Source: Cupriavidus necator N-1 (GTDB taxonomy: Bacteria > Pseudomonadota > Gammaproteobacteria > Burkholderiales > Burkholderiaceae). Taken from it: a stretch of DNA of 64,000 nucleotides. This document shows positions 29,721 to 42,079 of the stretch, piece by piece. Position 1 is the first letter of the stretch, and each line of letters starts with the position of its first letter. The translations under genes were made by a program, and so were the position numbers. The stretch is from assembly GCF_000219215.1 (NCBI RefSeq), contig NC_015726.1, positions 372,001-436,000 on the forward strand. Direction: 5' to 3'. The notes beneath the pieces were generated by a model. That model saw only the letters and a list, made by a program, of their open reading frames with translations. It had not been told where the DNA came from and did no database searches.

Positions 29721-31700
29721 ATGCATTCTCCGCTGGAACTGACCCTGGTGCTGCTGGCCGCCGCCGTCTTCGGCGTGGTCGCATTCCGCATGCTGCAGCT
29801 GCCACCGATGCTGGGCTACCTGGCCGTTGGCATCCTGATCGGCCCGCATGCGCTGGGGCTGGCCAGCGACACCGCGCAGACCAAGTACCTAGCCGAATTC
29901 GGCGTGGTCTTCCTGATGTTCTCGATCGGGCTGGAGTTCAACCTGACCAAGCTGCGCTCGATGAAGCGGCTGGTGTTCGGCCTGGGCGGCTCGCAGGTGG
30001 TGCTGTCGATGCTGGCGGTGGTGCCGGCCAGCTGGGCTTTCAACTGGCTGTTCCCGCTGTCCTGGCAGGCGTCGGTGGCGCTGGGCGGGGCGCTGGCGAT
30101 GTCTTCCACCGCGATCGTCTCCAAGATGCTGTCCGAGCGCATGGAGCTAGAAAGCGAGCACGGCCGCAATATCATCAGCATCCTGCTGTTCCAGGATCTG
30201 GCGGTGGTGCCGCTGCTGATCGTGATCCCGGCGCTGTCGCGCGATCCGGGCGACCTGATGGTGGCGCTGGGCCTGGCCACGGTCAAGATCGTGGTGGCCC
30301 TGGGCGCCATCTTCTTCCTCGGCCAGCGCCTGATGAGCCGCTGGTTCCACGTGGTGGCGGCGCGCCGTTCGCAGGAACTGTTCATGCTGAACCTGCTGCT
30401 GGTGACGCTGGGCATGGCGGCGCTGACCGAGCGGCTGGGCCTGTCGATGGCGCTGGGCGCCTTCATGGCGGGCATGCTGATCTCCGAGACGCCCTACCGC
30501 CACCAGGTGGAAGAGGACATCAAGCCGTTCCGCGACGTGCTGCTGGGGCTGTTCTTCGTCACCATCGGCATGCTGCTCAATATCCGCGTAGTGCTGGATC
30601 ACGTATGGCTGGTGCTGGCGCTGCTGGTGGTGCCGGTGCTGTTCAAGCTGGTGCTGATCGCGCTGCTGGCGCGGGTCTTCGGCTCGCGCCAGGGGGTGGC
30701 CATCCGCACCGGGCTGGGGCTCGCGCAGGCCGGCGAATTCGGTTTCGTGCTGCTGAACCAGATCGACGGCCTGAACCTGGTCGACCCGGTGCTGATCCAG
30801 GTGATCCTGGCGTCGATGCTGCTGTCGATGCTGGCCGCGCCATTCCTGATCCAGTACAGCGACGCCATCGTGCTGCGCTTTACCGCCAACGAATGGCTGA
30901 TGCAGTCGCTGAACATGACCCGCATCGCCGCGCAGAGCCTGCAGACCGAGAAACACGCCATCATCTGCGGCTTCGGCCGCAGCGGGCAGAACCTGGCGCA
31001 CATGCTGGAGCGCGAGGGCATCAACTACGTGGCGCTGGACCTGGACCCCGACCGCGTGCGCGAGGCCGCCGCGGCCGGCGATACCGTGGTCTACGGCGAC
31101 GCCGGCCGGCGCGAGGCGCTGATCGCCGCCGGCATCCACCGCGCCGCCGCCCTGATCGTCACCTATGCCAACACTCCATCGGCGCTCAAGGTGCTGCACC
31201 ACGTGCAGGAGCTGGCGCCGGCGCTGCCGGTGATCGTGCGCACGGTGGACGATTCAGAGCTCGACACGCTGCAGAAGGCCGGCGCCACCGAAGTGGTGCC
31301 CGAGATCATCGAGGGCAGCCTGATGCTGGCCTCGCACGCGCTGGTGCTGCTGGGCGTGCCGATGCGCCGGGTGGTGCGCGGCGTGCAGCAGGCGCGCGAC
31401 GCGCGCTACAGCCTGCTGCGCGGCTATTTCCACGGCCGCGACGATGATGAGGACATGGTCGAGCGCGATTCGGTGCGGCTGCACTCCGTGTCGCTCGGGC
31501 CGCAATCCACGGCGGTGGGGCGGCGCCTTGGCGTGCTGGGGCTGGAGCGCATCGGCGTGGAAGTGACCGCGGTGCGCCGGCGCGGCATCCGCGCCTTCGA
31601 CCCGGAGCCCGAGACAGTGCTGGAACCGGGCGACATCGTAGTGCTGCGCGGCCCGCCCGAGGCGCTGGAAGCGGCAGAGACGCGCATCCTGAACGGCTGA
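29721..31700 (+). CDS. KefB-type CPA2 cation:proton antiporter with RCK domains
   Basis: The 659-residue protein begins MHSPLELTLVLLAAAVFG and has about twelve membrane segments of the CPA2 fold, including MLGYLAVGILIGPHALGL and GLGLAQAGEFGFVLLNQ. An RCK_N domain follows (HAIICGFGRSGQNLAHMLE and the acidic ALDLDPDRV), then a C-terminal TrkA-C domain. It should exchange K+ or Na+ for protons across the inner membrane under nucleotide control. An upstream in-frame Met at 29601 is possible but adds a poorly supported segment. It is divergent from kdsD. Confidence 0.9.
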   Translation: MHSPLELTLVLLAAAVFGVVAFRMLQLPPMLGYLAVGILIGPHALGLASDTAQTKYLAEFGVVFLMFSIGLEFNLTKLRSMKRLVFGLGGSQVVLSMLAVVPASWAFNWLFPLSWQASVALGGALAMSSTAIVSKMLSERMELESEHGRNIISILLFQDLAVVPLLIVIPALSRDPGDLMVALGLATVKIVVALGAIFFLGQRLMSRWFHVVAARRSQELFMLNLLLVTLGMAALTERLGLSMALGAFMAGMLISETPYRHQVEEDIKPFRDVLLGLFFVTIGMLLNIRVVLDHVWLVLALLVVPVLFKLVLIALLARVFGSRQGVAIRTGLGLAQAGEFGFVLLNQIDGLNLVDPVLIQVILASMLLSMLAAPFLIQYSDAIVLRFTANEWLMQSLNMTRIAAQSLQTEKHAIICGFGRSGQNLAHMLEREGINYVALDLDPDRVREAAAAGDTVVYGDAGRREALIAAGIHRAAALIVTYANTPSALKVLHHVQELAPALPVIVRTVDDSELDTLQKAGATEVVPEIIEGSLMLASHALVLLGVPMRRVVRGVQQARDARYSLLRGYFHGRDDDEDMVERDSVRLHSVSLGPQSTAVGRRLGVLGLERIGVEVTAVRRRGIRAFDPEPETVLEPGDIVVLRGPPEALEAAETRILNG

Positions 31701-31718
31701 GCGGGGCCGCCGGATGCG

Positions 31719-32093
31719 TCAGTGCGGACGCGCCTCGACCCAGGATTCCGGCAGGTTGTCGAGCACGGCGCGTGCGTCCAGCGAGCGGATCGGCACGCTG
31801 GCATCGGCCGGGATGCGGCCCTCGCCTTGCAGCATCAGGTAGCGCAGGCAGCACACACGCAGGAAGGACGAGAAATTGCCCGCCACCGCCTCGCTGCCGC
31901 GATGTTCGGTCAGTTCATCGTGCAGGCGCGTGATCAGCTGGTTGACGGTCATGTCGTCGCGTCGCGCCAGTTCTTCCAGCACTTCCCAGAACAGGCTCTC
32001 GAGCCGGATGCTGGTGGCCACGCCATGCAGGCGCAGCGAGCGCGACTGGCTTTGGTACGACGCCGGATTGGCGCGGATAAAGATTTCACACAT
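31719..32093 (-). CDS. Ribbon-helix-helix domain protein
   Basis: The 124-residue protein starts MCEIFIRANPASYQSQSRSLRLHG at 32093. An RHH-type motif follows: TSIRLESLFWEVLEELARRDDMTVNQLITRL (described as beta-strand residues 27-30 and two helices). The C-terminal half has paired cysteines (FLRVCCLRYL). RHH_4-type proteins of this size occur widely in alpha- and betaproteobacteria. DNA binding is likely, but the target is unknown. It is convergent with the KefB-type gene. Confidence 0.75.
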   Translation of the reverse strand: MCEIFIRANPASYQSQSRSLRLHGVATSIRLESLFWEVLEELARRDDMTVNQLITRLHDELTEHRGSEAVAGNFSSFLRVCCLRYLMLQGEGRIPADASVPIRSLDARAVLDNLPESWVEARPH

Positions 32094-32195
32094 GGATGCT
32101 CCCGTGCGGGCGGCGCGGCCGGCGGGCATGTGCACGGCTCGCCGCAGGGGGGCGGGCCGTGCCTTCACGCGTGGGGGCGCCGCGTGCGGAAAGCT

Positions 32196-32774
32196 CTAAT
32201 GTACGATCCGCGTACCCAGCACGGCAAGGAACTGCGCCAGCCAGGCCGGATGCGCGGGCCAGGCCGGGGCGGTGACGAGGTTGCCGTCGGTATGGGCCTG
32301 GTCGACGGGAATATCGGCATAGGTGCCGCCGGCCAGCTTCACCTCGGGCGCGCAGGCTGGGTAGGCTGAGCAGGTCTTGCCTTCCAGCACGCCTGCCGCG
32401 GCCAGCAGCTGGGCGCCGTGGCAGACCGCGGCGATCGGCTTGTCCGCCTGGGCGAAGTGGCGCACGATCTCCAGCACGCGCGCGTTCAGACGCAGGTATT
32501 CCGGGGCGCGGCCGCCGGGGATGACCAGTGCGTCGTAACTGGCGGGGTCGATCCCGGCAAAGGTCGCGTTGAGGGTGAAGTTGTGGCCGCGTTTCTCGGT
32601 GTAGGTCTGGTCGCCCTCGAAGTCATGGATGGCGGTGGCGCAGGCGTCGCCCGCCTGCTTGTCCGGGCAGGCGGCGTGGACGGTGTGGCCGACCATCTGC
32701 AGTGCCTGGAACGGCACCATGGTTTCGTAGTCTTCGGCGTAGTCGCCCACCAGCATCAGAATCTTTTTTGCCAT
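32196..32774 (-). CDS. DJ-1/PfpI family protein
   Basis: The 192-residue protein has the class-I glutamine-amidotransferase-like fold. The nucleophile elbow is AVCHGAQLL (C118, H119), [10 protein letters not shown] lies before it, and an acidic residue sits near the N terminus ([11 protein letters not shown]). Family members are proteases, glyoxalases or deglycases; the exact activity cannot be inferred. It has a GGAGACC ribosome site and is divergent from apt. Confidence 0.88.
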   Translation of the reverse strand: MAKKILMLVGDYAEDYETMVPFQALQMVGHTVHAACPDKQAGDACATAIHDFEGDQTYTEKRGHNFTLNATFAGIDPASYDALVIPGGRAPEYLRLNARVLEIVRHFAQADKPIAAVCHGAQLLAAAGVLEGKTCSAYPACAPEVKLAGGTYADIPVDQAHTDGNLVTAPAWPAHPAWLAQFLAVLGTRIVH

Positions 32775-32990
32775 CGCGGTCTCCTGTATGGTTACGGGTG
32801 TCCGGCGGGTGCCGGACGCGGCAGCCCGGCCCCTTGGCTAGCCAACCGGGCCGGCAGGGCCATTGTGCTGGCCGCCCCGGTGGCGCGGGTGGTAACTGGT
32901 TACCGCGCCGGCGGCCACCCCTGCCGCGACCCACTGCGACCCCTTTCTGACTGGCGCGCCACGCTGCGCGCCTACCGTCTCCAGACCCCT

Positions 32991-33563
32991 ATGGCAGATT
33001 CCATCATCCAGTCCCCCGAGCTCGGCGACGTCACCGGCTACCTGCGCGAGCGCATCCGCACCGTGCCGGACTGGCCCATGCCGGGCGTGATGTTCCGCGA
33101 CATCACCCCGCTGCTGCAGAATCCCAAGACGCTGCGCGTGCTGATCGATGTCTTTGTGCACCGCTACATGGATGCGCAGCTCGACCTGGTGGCGGGCATC
33201 GACGCGCGCGGCTTTATCCTGGGCGCGATCGTCGCGTATGAGCTGAACCTGGGCTTTGTGCCGATCCGCAAGAAGGGCAAACTGCCGTTCCAGACCGTGG
33301 CCGAGGAGTACGAGCTGGAATACGGCAGCGCCACCGTCGAGATCCATGCCGACGCCTGCAAGGCCGGCGACCGCGTGCTGCTGGTCGACGACCTGATCGC
33401 CACCGGCGGCACCATGATGGCCGGGCGCAAGCTGCTGGAGCGCCTGGGCGCGACGGTGGTGGAGGGCGCCGCCATCGTCGACCTGCCCGAACTGGGCGGC
33501 TCGAAGCTGCTGCAGGACGGCGGGCTGCCGCTGTTCACCGTGTGCAAGTTTGAAGGTCACTGA
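32991..33563 (+). CDS. apt: Adenine phosphoribosyltransferase
   Basis: Apt salvages adenine to AMP with PRPP. The 190-residue protein has [15 protein letters not shown], the adenine-binding [10 protein letters not shown] and the PRPP loop [14 protein letters not shown]. The start [14 protein letters not shown] at 32991 gives the usual length; the frame is open for 191 codons upstream but overlaps the divergent gene. A LysE-type exporter follows 43 bases later. Confidence 0.95.
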   Translation: MADSIIQSPELGDVTGYLRERIRTVPDWPMPGVMFRDITPLLQNPKTLRVLIDVFVHRYMDAQLDLVAGIDARGFILGAIVAYELNLGFVPIRKKGKLPFQTVAEEYELEYGSATVEIHADACKAGDRVLLVDDLIATGGTMMAGRKLLERLGATVVEGAAIVDLPELGGSKLLQDGGLPLFTVCKFEGH

Positions 33564-33606
33564 GCCACGCTGACCGGCCCGCAAGATTTCCACGCAAGGA
33601 GACCCC

Positions 33607-34218
33607 ATGCCTGACCTGCTGCTGTTCCTGCTGACTTCGATTGCCGTGACTGTGGCCCCGGGGCCCGACAACCTGCAGGTGCTGGCGCGCGGCATGGCGC
33701 AGGGCCGGCGCGCGGGGCTGGTGGCGGCACTGGGCTTTTCGGTCGGGTGCCTGTTCCACACCGTGATTGCGGCGGTGGGGCTGGCCGCGGTGCTGCGCTC
33801 GTCGCCGCTGGCGTTCCAGCTGATCAAGTACGCGGGCGCGGCCTACCTGATCTGGATCGGCATTCAGGCGCTGCGCGCAAAGGGCGGGCTGGCGCAGGGC
33901 GGTGATGTCGATGCGGTGCCGCTGGGGCGCGTGTTCCGCCAGAGCGTGCTCGGCAACATCATGAATCCCAAGGTGACGTTGTTCTTCCTGGTGTTCCTGC
34001 CGCAGTTCGTGCGCGCCGATGCCACGCACCCGGGGCTGCAGTTCCTGCTGCTGGGCGTGGTCTTCATGCTGCAGACGGCGGTGGTGTTCTCGCTGTTCGG
34101 GCTGTGCGCCGGCTGGCTGGGCGCCTGGCTGCGCCGCCGCCCGGCCACCGGCCGCTGGCTGGACCGCGCCGCCGGGGCGATCTTCGTCGGTCTGGGGATC
34201 AAGGTCGCGCTGCCCTGA
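33607..34218 (+). CDS. LysE family amino acid exporter
   Basis: The 203-residue inner-membrane protein begins with VTVAPGPDNLQVLARGMAQGRRAGL, the LysE/RhtB signature, and has six hydrophobic segments. NPKVTLFFLVFLPQF is the second conserved motif. It should export amino acids or related metabolites. AAGGAGACCCC precedes the start. A run of GTTGCCC heptamers follows its stop. Confidence 0.9.
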   Translation: MPDLLLFLLTSIAVTVAPGPDNLQVLARGMAQGRRAGLVAALGFSVGCLFHTVIAAVGLAAVLRSSPLAFQLIKYAGAAYLIWIGIQALRAKGGLAQGGDVDAVPLGRVFRQSVLGNIMNPKVTLFFLVFLPQFVRADATHPGLQFLLLGVVFMLQTAVVFSLFGLCAGWLGAWLRRRPATGRWLDRAAGAIFVGLGIKVALP

Positions 34219-34270
34219 GCGCCGTCGCCTGGCGCGCACCCGGGCGCTCGTTGCGGCATGCTTTGCCGGT

Positions 34271-34326
34271 GTTGCCCGTTGCCCGTTGCCCGTTGCCCGT
34301 TGCCCGTTGCCCGTTGCCCGTTGCCC
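34271..34326. repeat. Eight tandem copies of the heptamer GTTGCCC
   Basis: Exactly eight uninterrupted 7-base units occupy 56 bases in the 231-base gap between the LysE exporter and the Na/Pi symporter genes. A unit length of seven would shift reading frames, but no convincing gene crosses it. It is a good candidate for length variation between strains. Confidence 0.95.
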
Positions 34327-34449
34327 GCACGCCGCACCCGTGCCGTTGCCGCTGTCGGGTGGCGGGCGCATAATGCCCCATTGACAACTACACGATGACC
34401 GGGCCGAGCCTCCAGGGTTTTGTCGGCACTGGTCACACAAAGGCGCACA

Positions 34450-36129
34450 ATGGGCGTACTCCTTCACCTGCTATCAGGCGTTGCCCTGCTCGTCTGGGGC
34501 ACCAACATCGTCAAGGTCGGCATCCTGCGCGTCTACGGTGCGAACCTGCGCCATGTCCTGTCGACCAGCGTCTCCAACCGCTTCACCGCCTTCCTCGCCG
34601 GGCTCGGCGTCACCGGCCTGGTCCAGAGCAGCAACGCCACGGCGGTCATCGTCAGCTCCTTCGTCGGCCAGGGCTTGATCGCCGTAGCGCCGGCGCTGGC
34701 CATCATGCTCGGCGCCAACGTCGGCACCGCGCTGATGGTGCAGGTGTTCTCGCTGGACCTGTCATGGCTATCGCCGCTGCTGATCTTCGTTGGCGTGATC
34801 TGCCACCTGACCTGGAAGGGCAGCAAGCCCGGCCACGTCGGCCGCGTGCTGATCGGCCTGGGGCTGATCACGCTGGCGCTGGAACTGATCTCCATCGCCA
34901 CCCGTCCCGTGGTGCAGGCCGCCGGCGTCAAGGTGCTGTTCGCCTCGCTGACCGGCGACTCGGGGCTGGACATGCTGGTCGGCGCCTTCCTGACCATCCT
35001 GTGCTATTCCAGCCTGGCCGTGGTGCTGTTCTGCGGCGCGCTGGCGTCGGCCGGCGTGGTGTCGATCCACGTGGCGCTGGCGCTGGTGCTGGGGGCCAAC
35101 CTGGGTTCGGGCATCTCGGCGCTGCTGACCACCTCGGGCAACAACCAGCCGGGCAAGCGCGTGACGCTGGGCAACCTGCTGTCGCGCCTGCTGGGCTGCC
35201 TGGTGGCGCTGCCGCTGCTGGGCCAGGCCGAAGAGTTGCTGGCGCTGCTGGACCATGACCCGCAGCGGCTGATCGTCAATTTCCACCTGCTGTTCAACGT
35301 CGCGCTGGCGGTGCTGCTGCTGGGCGCCACCGCGCCGCTGGCGCGCCTGTGCGAGAAGGTGCTGCCCGGGCGCAACACCGGCGACAGCCAGGTCACGCCG
35401 CGCCACCTCGATACCGCCGCGCTGACCACGCCCACGCTCGCGCTGGCCAACGCCGCGCGCGAAGTGCTGCGCATCGGCGACCGCGTCGAGCAGATGCTGG
35501 ACAACATGCTGCGCGTGCTGCGCACCAACGACGCCAAGCTGGCCGACGCCACCTGCCGCATCGACAACGAGGTGGACGACCTCTACACCGCGATCAAGCT
35601 CTACCTGACCCGCATCAGCCTGGAAGCGCTGGACGAGCGCGACGGCCAGCGCTGGACCGAGATCATCTCGCTCACCATCAACCTGGAACACGCGGGCGAC
35701 ATCATCGAGCGCATCCTGCTCGATACCAAGGACAAGAAGATCGCCCACAACCTGATGTTCTCCGAGGCGGGCATGCAGGAGATCGCAGAGATGCACGCAC
35801 GCCTGGTCGCCAACCTGCGGCTGGGCTTGTCGGTGTTCCTCAACGGCGACCTCAAGAGCGCGCAGGCGCTGATGGCCGAGAAAGCGAACTTCCGCGAGCT
35901 GGAGCGCAAGTACGCGCGCACCCACCTGCAGCGCGTGGCGGTGCAGACCGCCGAGAGCATCGAGACCAGCTCATTGCACCTGGATGTGATCAGCGAACTG
36001 AAGCGCCTGAATTCGCTGTTCTGTGCGACGGCTTATCCGGTGCTGGAGCAGGCTGGGGTGCTCAACCGCAGCCGGATGAAGGAAGACGACCTGCCGACGG
36101 TGTCGACCGTGCAGGCAGCGCAGCACTGA
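34450..36129 (+). CDS. Na/Pi cotransporter family protein with PhoU-like domain
   Basis: The 559-residue protein starts MGVLLHLLSGVALLVWGTNIV at 34450. It has two Na_Pi_cotrans repeats (GLVQSSNATAVIVSSFVGQGL and LGANLGSGISALLTTSGNN) within about nine membrane segments. A cytoplasmic C-terminal PhoU-like helical domain (about 330-540) follows. It is likely a sodium-dependent phosphate transporter of the YjbB/NptA type. Confidence 0.9.
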   Translation: MGVLLHLLSGVALLVWGTNIVKVGILRVYGANLRHVLSTSVSNRFTAFLAGLGVTGLVQSSNATAVIVSSFVGQGLIAVAPALAIMLGANVGTALMVQVFSLDLSWLSPLLIFVGVICHLTWKGSKPGHVGRVLIGLGLITLALELISIATRPVVQAAGVKVLFASLTGDSGLDMLVGAFLTILCYSSLAVVLFCGALASAGVVSIHVALALVLGANLGSGISALLTTSGNNQPGKRVTLGNLLSRLLGCLVALPLLGQAEELLALLDHDPQRLIVNFHLLFNVALAVLLLGATAPLARLCEKVLPGRNTGDSQVTPRHLDTAALTTPTLALANAAREVLRIGDRVEQMLDNMLRVLRTNDAKLADATCRIDNEVDDLYTAIKLYLTRISLEALDERDGQRWTEIISLTINLEHAGDIIERILLDTKDKKIAHNLMFSEAGMQEIAEMHARLVANLRLGLSVFLNGDLKSAQALMAEKANFRELERKYARTHLQRVAVQTAESIETSSLHLDVISELKRLNSLFCATAYPVLEQAGVLNRSRMKEDDLPTVSTVQAAQH

Positions 36130-36138
36130 GCGGCGACG

Positions 36139-36624
36139 CTAGAGCTTGTAGCCGAACTTCCGCAGCAGCGCCTTGCGCTCGGCCACATCGGCATCGGTCT
36201 CGATCCCCAGCGGCGAGGCGCCATCGATCACCCCCACCACGCCGCGCCCGACGTCGGTCTCGGCGATGATCACCTGGGTCGGGTTGGCCGTTGCGCAGAA
36301 GATGCGGCACACCTCCGGTACCGCCCGCACTGCGGCCAGCACGTTGACCGGAAAGAACCCGTCGCCGAGGAAGATCAGGAAGGTATGCCCGGCACCGATG
36401 GCGCGGGCGTTTTCGCAGGCCAGGTCGATCAGGTCTTCATCTGTGCCCGACCAGCGCACCAGGCGCTTGCCCGAGGCCTCGCAGAACGCCAGCCCGAAGA
36501 GGATGCCCGGCACGGTGCCGGCCAGCGCCTCGTGCAGGTCTTCCACGGTCTTGATGAAATGCGACTGGCCGAAGATGAAGTTGGTGGCTTCCGGCTTGGT
36601 GACCGACACGACCGACAGTTCCAT
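36139..36624 (-). CDS. Adenosine-specific kinase family protein
   Basis: The 161-residue protein (start MELSVVSVTKPEATNFIFGQSHF) matches the small family first described in archaea as adenosine-specific kinase. Motifs are FIKTVEDLHEAL, ILFGLAFCEASGKRLVRWSG, TFLIFLGDGFFPVNVL and CRIFCATANPTQVIIAE. The biochemical role in bacteria is not well established. It is convergent with the Na/Pi gene and downstream of uvrA. Confidence 0.82.
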   Translation of the reverse strand: MELSVVSVTKPEATNFIFGQSHFIKTVEDLHEALAGTVPGILFGLAFCEASGKRLVRWSGTDEDLIDLACENARAIGAGHTFLIFLGDGFFPVNVLAAVRAVPEVCRIFCATANPTQVIIAETDVGRGVVGVIDGASPLGIETDADVAERKALLRKFGYKL

Positions 36625-36734
36625 GACAGGCTCCCGAATGGCCGCAGGGCTTGCCGCCATCGGGTTCATGGTAGGGCGCGGGGTGGTGAATGCAAGGGGC
36701 GCGGCGCCACCGGCCTGCAAGCGCCTGCACACCC

Positions 36735-39599
<2,865 letters not shown>

Positions 39600-39965
39600 A
39601 TGCCGAAAAGTCGTCGCCAGACAGGCCGCCCTGCCGGGGTTGGCAAGGCTGTCTGAAGGAATCGCAAAACCCAGAAACAAGTACCGTATTTGGCACTTCC
39701 GACCGCTGGCGACGGCCGGAATGCGCGCCCGGGCACACGCCCGGGGGCCAGCTGGCATGGCCAGGTGACCCGGGAAGCGCGAAGGAGCAAACCTGTTAAT
39801 ATACCCAACTTCGGTTTCCGGGGTGGCCCGCGCCATGCAGGCGCCCGGCGAAGCCGCCGCCGGCCCCGGGTTCCGGGCGGCAACTTCCCCCCGCGATCCC
39901 GATCGAAACTGCCGTTGCGATGCACCGGCAGCCAGCCTGACAGATTCCACGATCCCACGATCGCA
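39600..39965. other. Divergent promoter region of uvrA and the MFS gene
   Basis: The stretch contains a TAATAT -10-like hexamer at 39797-39802 within CCTGTTAATATACCC. This resembles one half of a LexA box (CTGT-N8-ACAG), but the second half is missing. I see no other structure in these 366 bases. Confidence 0.4.
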
Positions 39966-41216
39966 ATGCCGTCGATCCAGTCTTCCTCCCCGGGTGCGGG
40001 TGCCGCTGACGCATCCCAGGCCCCCGCCCGCGAACGCATGACCCGCGCCGAGCTGCGCGCCGCCGTGTCGCTGGCCAGCATCTTCGCGCTGCGCATGCTT
40101 GGCCTGTTCCTGATCCTGCCCGTCTTTGCCGAATTCGCGCACAGCCTGCCCGACGGGCACGACGCCCAGCGCGTGGGCCTGGCCATGGGCATCTATGGCC
40201 TGATGCAGGCATTCCTGCACATCCCGCTGGGCTGGCTGTCCGACCGCATCGGGCGCAAGCCGGTGATGGTGGCCGGGCTGCTGCTGTTCATCGCCGGCGG
40301 GCTGGTGGCCGCCTTCTCCGACACGCTCAGCGGCATCATCGCCGGCCGCGCGCTGCAGGGCATGGGCGCGATCTCCGCGGCAATCACCGCCTGCATCGCC
40401 GACCTGACGCGCGAGCGCCATCGCACCAAGGCGATGGCAATGGTGGGCGGCAGCATCGGCCTGACCTTCGCGCTGTCGCTGGTGATCGCCTCGCCGCTGC
40501 TGCACAGCATCGGCATGTCCGGCATCTTCGGGCTGATGTCGGTGCTGGGGCTGGTGGCCATCGGCGTGACGCTGTTCCTGGTGCCGACCCCGCCGCCGCC
40601 GCATCCGGTGCGCCTGCCGTTCCGCAAGGTGCTGCTCAACGCCGACCTGGCGCGCCTGAATGTCGGCGTGCTGGCGCTGCACGCTTCGCAGGTGGCCATG
40701 TTCATGGTGGTGCCCGCCATGCTGGCCGATGCCGGCATGCCGCTGGACCAGCACTGGAAGGTCTACTTGCCGGTGGTGCTGGTGTCCTTCGTGCTGATGC
40801 TGGGCCCGATGATGGCGGCCGAGCGCTACGGCCGCGTGCGCCCGGTGCTGCTGGGCGCGGTCGCGCTGATGACCGCGGTGCAGCTGCTGTTTGCCGCCGT
40901 GCACGGGCTGTGGGCCATCGTCGGCGTCCTGCTGCTCTTCTTCGTCGCGTTCAACGTGCTGGAGGCGATGCAGCCGTCGCTGGTGTCGCGCTACGCCGCG
41001 GCCGCGCGCGGCGCGGCGCTGGGCGTCTACAATACCACGCAGGCGCTGGGCCTGTTCCTGGGCGGCGCGGCCGGTGGCTGGCTGCTCAAGCACGAGGGGC
41101 GCAGCGCCGTGTTCGTCGGTTGCGCGGTGGTGCTGTTGCTCTGGCTTATAATCGCCTGGAGCATGAAGGCGCCGCCGGCGCGCGGGCAGGAAGCTGCACC
41201 GGCAACGCCGGCCTGA
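39966..41216 (+). CDS. MFS transporter
   Basis: The 416-residue protein has about twelve membrane helices and the MFS motif [14 protein letters not shown] after helix 2. A start at 40038 (MTRAELR) is also possible. Position between uvrA and ssb is conserved in this group. The substrate is unknown. The closest type by layout is the YajR-like drug/proton antiporters. Confidence 0.9.
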   Translation: MPSIQSSSPGAGAADASQAPARERMTRAELRAAVSLASIFALRMLGLFLILPVFAEFAHSLPDGHDAQRVGLAMGIYGLMQAFLHIPLGWLSDRIGRKPVMVAGLLLFIAGGLVAAFSDTLSGIIAGRALQGMGAISAAITACIADLTRERHRTKAMAMVGGSIGLTFALSLVIASPLLHSIGMSGIFGLMSVLGLVAIGVTLFLVPTPPPPHPVRLPFRKVLLNADLARLNVGVLALHASQVAMFMVVPAMLADAGMPLDQHWKVYLPVVLVSFVLMLGPMMAAERYGRVRPVLLGAVALMTAVQLLFAAVHGLWAIVGVLLLFFVAFNVLEAMQPSLVSRYAAAARGAALGVYNTTQALGLFLGGAAGGWLLKHEGRSAVFVGCAVVLLLWLIIAWSMKAPPARGQEAAPATPA

Positions 41217-41399
41217 CCTGCATCACATCGTAAAGAATCCGGCCTGGAAAAGGGCTAGCATGATCGCGCCACCCGACGTCTGGCCGGGGGCGCGATGTTC
41301 GTTTACGTCACCGCAGTATCGCGTCACACTACATCCGCTTTACCGTCATCGTATTGCCACGCTTTTCAACACAGCGCGTGGCTTTTGGAGAACATTCAC

Positions 41400-41948
41400 A
41401 TGGCATCGGTCAACAAAGTCATTCTCGTCGGCAACCTCGGCGCAGACCCGGAAACCCGCTACCTGCCCAGCGGCGACGCCGTGACCAATATCCGCCTGGC
41501 GACCACCGATCGCTACAAGGACAAGCAGAGCGGCGAGATGAAGGAGGCCACCGAATGGCACCGCGTCTCGTTCTTCGGCAAGATCGCCGAAATCGCCGGC
41601 CAGTACCTGCGCAAGGGATCGTCGGTCTATATCGAAGGCCGCATCCGCACGCGCAAGTGGCAGGACCAGTCGGGCCAGGACAAGTACTCCACTGAAATCG
41701 TTGCCGACCAGATGCAGATGCTGGGTTCGCGCCAGGGCGGCGGCGGTGGCGGTGACGAAGGCGGCTACGGTGGCGGCGCAGGCGGCGGTGGCTACAGCCG
41801 CGAAGCGTCGGGCGGCGGCTACGGCGGTGGCGCCCGCGGCGGCCAGGGCGGTGCCCAGGGTGGCGGCCAGAGCGGTGGCGCGGCACGCCGTCCGCAGCAG
41901 CCGGCCTCGAATGGTTTCGAGGATATGGACGACGATATTCCGTTCTAG
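41400..41948 (+). CDS. ssb: Single-stranded DNA-binding protein
   Basis: The 182-residue SSB has the OB-fold start [21 protein letters not shown], with [23 protein letters not shown] glycine-rich disordered linker (about 112-165) follows, then the acidic partner-binding tip ending DDDIPF. TTTTGGAGAACATTC precedes the start. The GInt-like element begins within 20-130 bases after its stop. Confidence 0.98.
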   Translation: MASVNKVILVGNLGADPETRYLPSGDAVTNIRLATTDRYKDKQSGEMKEATEWHRVSFFGKIAEIAGQYLRKGSSVYIEGRIRTRKWQDQSGQDKYSTEIVADQMQMLGSRQGGGGGGDEGGYGGGAGGGGYSREASGGGYGGGARGGQGGAQGGGQSGGAARRPQQPASNGFEDMDDDIPF

Positions 41949-41967
41949 CGTGGAACAGACTTAGATC

Positions 41968-41977
41968 TGTAAACAAC
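41968..41977 (+). repeat. Left copy of the inverted repeat TGTAAACAAC
   Basis: The ten bases are perfectly inverted at 47508-47517. They lie 20 bases after the ssb stop. The same GTAAACAA core recurs inverted at 42014-42021 and directly at 42072-42079. Confidence 0.7.
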
Positions 41978-41980
41978 TCA

Positions 41981-42013
41981 AGCCTCACCATTGATTTGGT
42001 GGGGCTTTTTTCT
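41981..42013 (+). terminator. Rho-independent terminator downstream of ssb
   Basis: AGCCTCACCA-TTGATT-TGGTGGGGCT is followed by TTTTTTCTTT. It lies 32 bases after the ssb stop, inside the proposed left end, flanked by the inverted GTAAACAA cores. It may be the host terminator or part of the element, insulating ginABCD from ssb transcription. Confidence 0.85.
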
Positions 42014-42021
42014 TTGTTTAC
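42014..42021 (-). repeat. Inverted GTAAACAA core overlapping the ginA -35 region
   Basis: TTGTTTAC is the reverse complement of the left-end core. It overlaps the best -35 candidate for ginA. Confidence 0.6.
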
Positions 42022-42046
42022 GCCTTTAGGTGAGGTTTTCTATACT
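42017..42046 (+). promoter_or_regulatory. Probable ginA promoter
   Basis: TTTACG (42017-42022), an 18-base spacer and TATACT (42041-42046) resemble a sigma-70 promoter 33 bases before ginA. The ribosome site GGAGAG (42064-42069) follows. Confidence 0.6.
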
Positions 42047-42071
42047 CTTTATGTGTTCACCTGTGGAGAGT

Positions 42072-42079
42072 GTAAACAA
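42072..42079 (+). repeat. GTAAACAA core overlapping the ginA start codon
   Basis: A third copy of the core ends on the A of the ginA ATG, between ribosome site and start. Protein bound here could block ginA expression. Confidence 0.6.

Noticed and set aside
28413..31700. A 1095-codon plus-strand frame fused ahead of the KefB-type gene
   Set aside because: The first part is antisense to kdsD and lptC, with no protein-like features; the antiporter starts at 29721.
34271..34326. CRISPR-like array
   Set aside because: The units are seven bases with no spacers and no cas genes nearby, so this is a simple tandem repeat.
39690..39720. Sigma-54 (-24/-12) promoter near TTTGGCAC
   Set aside because: The GC element of the -12 box at the required spacing is absent.
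39792..39806. LexA box before uvrA
   Set aside because: Only the left half CTGT-TAATATAC is present; the ACAG half is missing, so SOS control is not supported from sequence alone.
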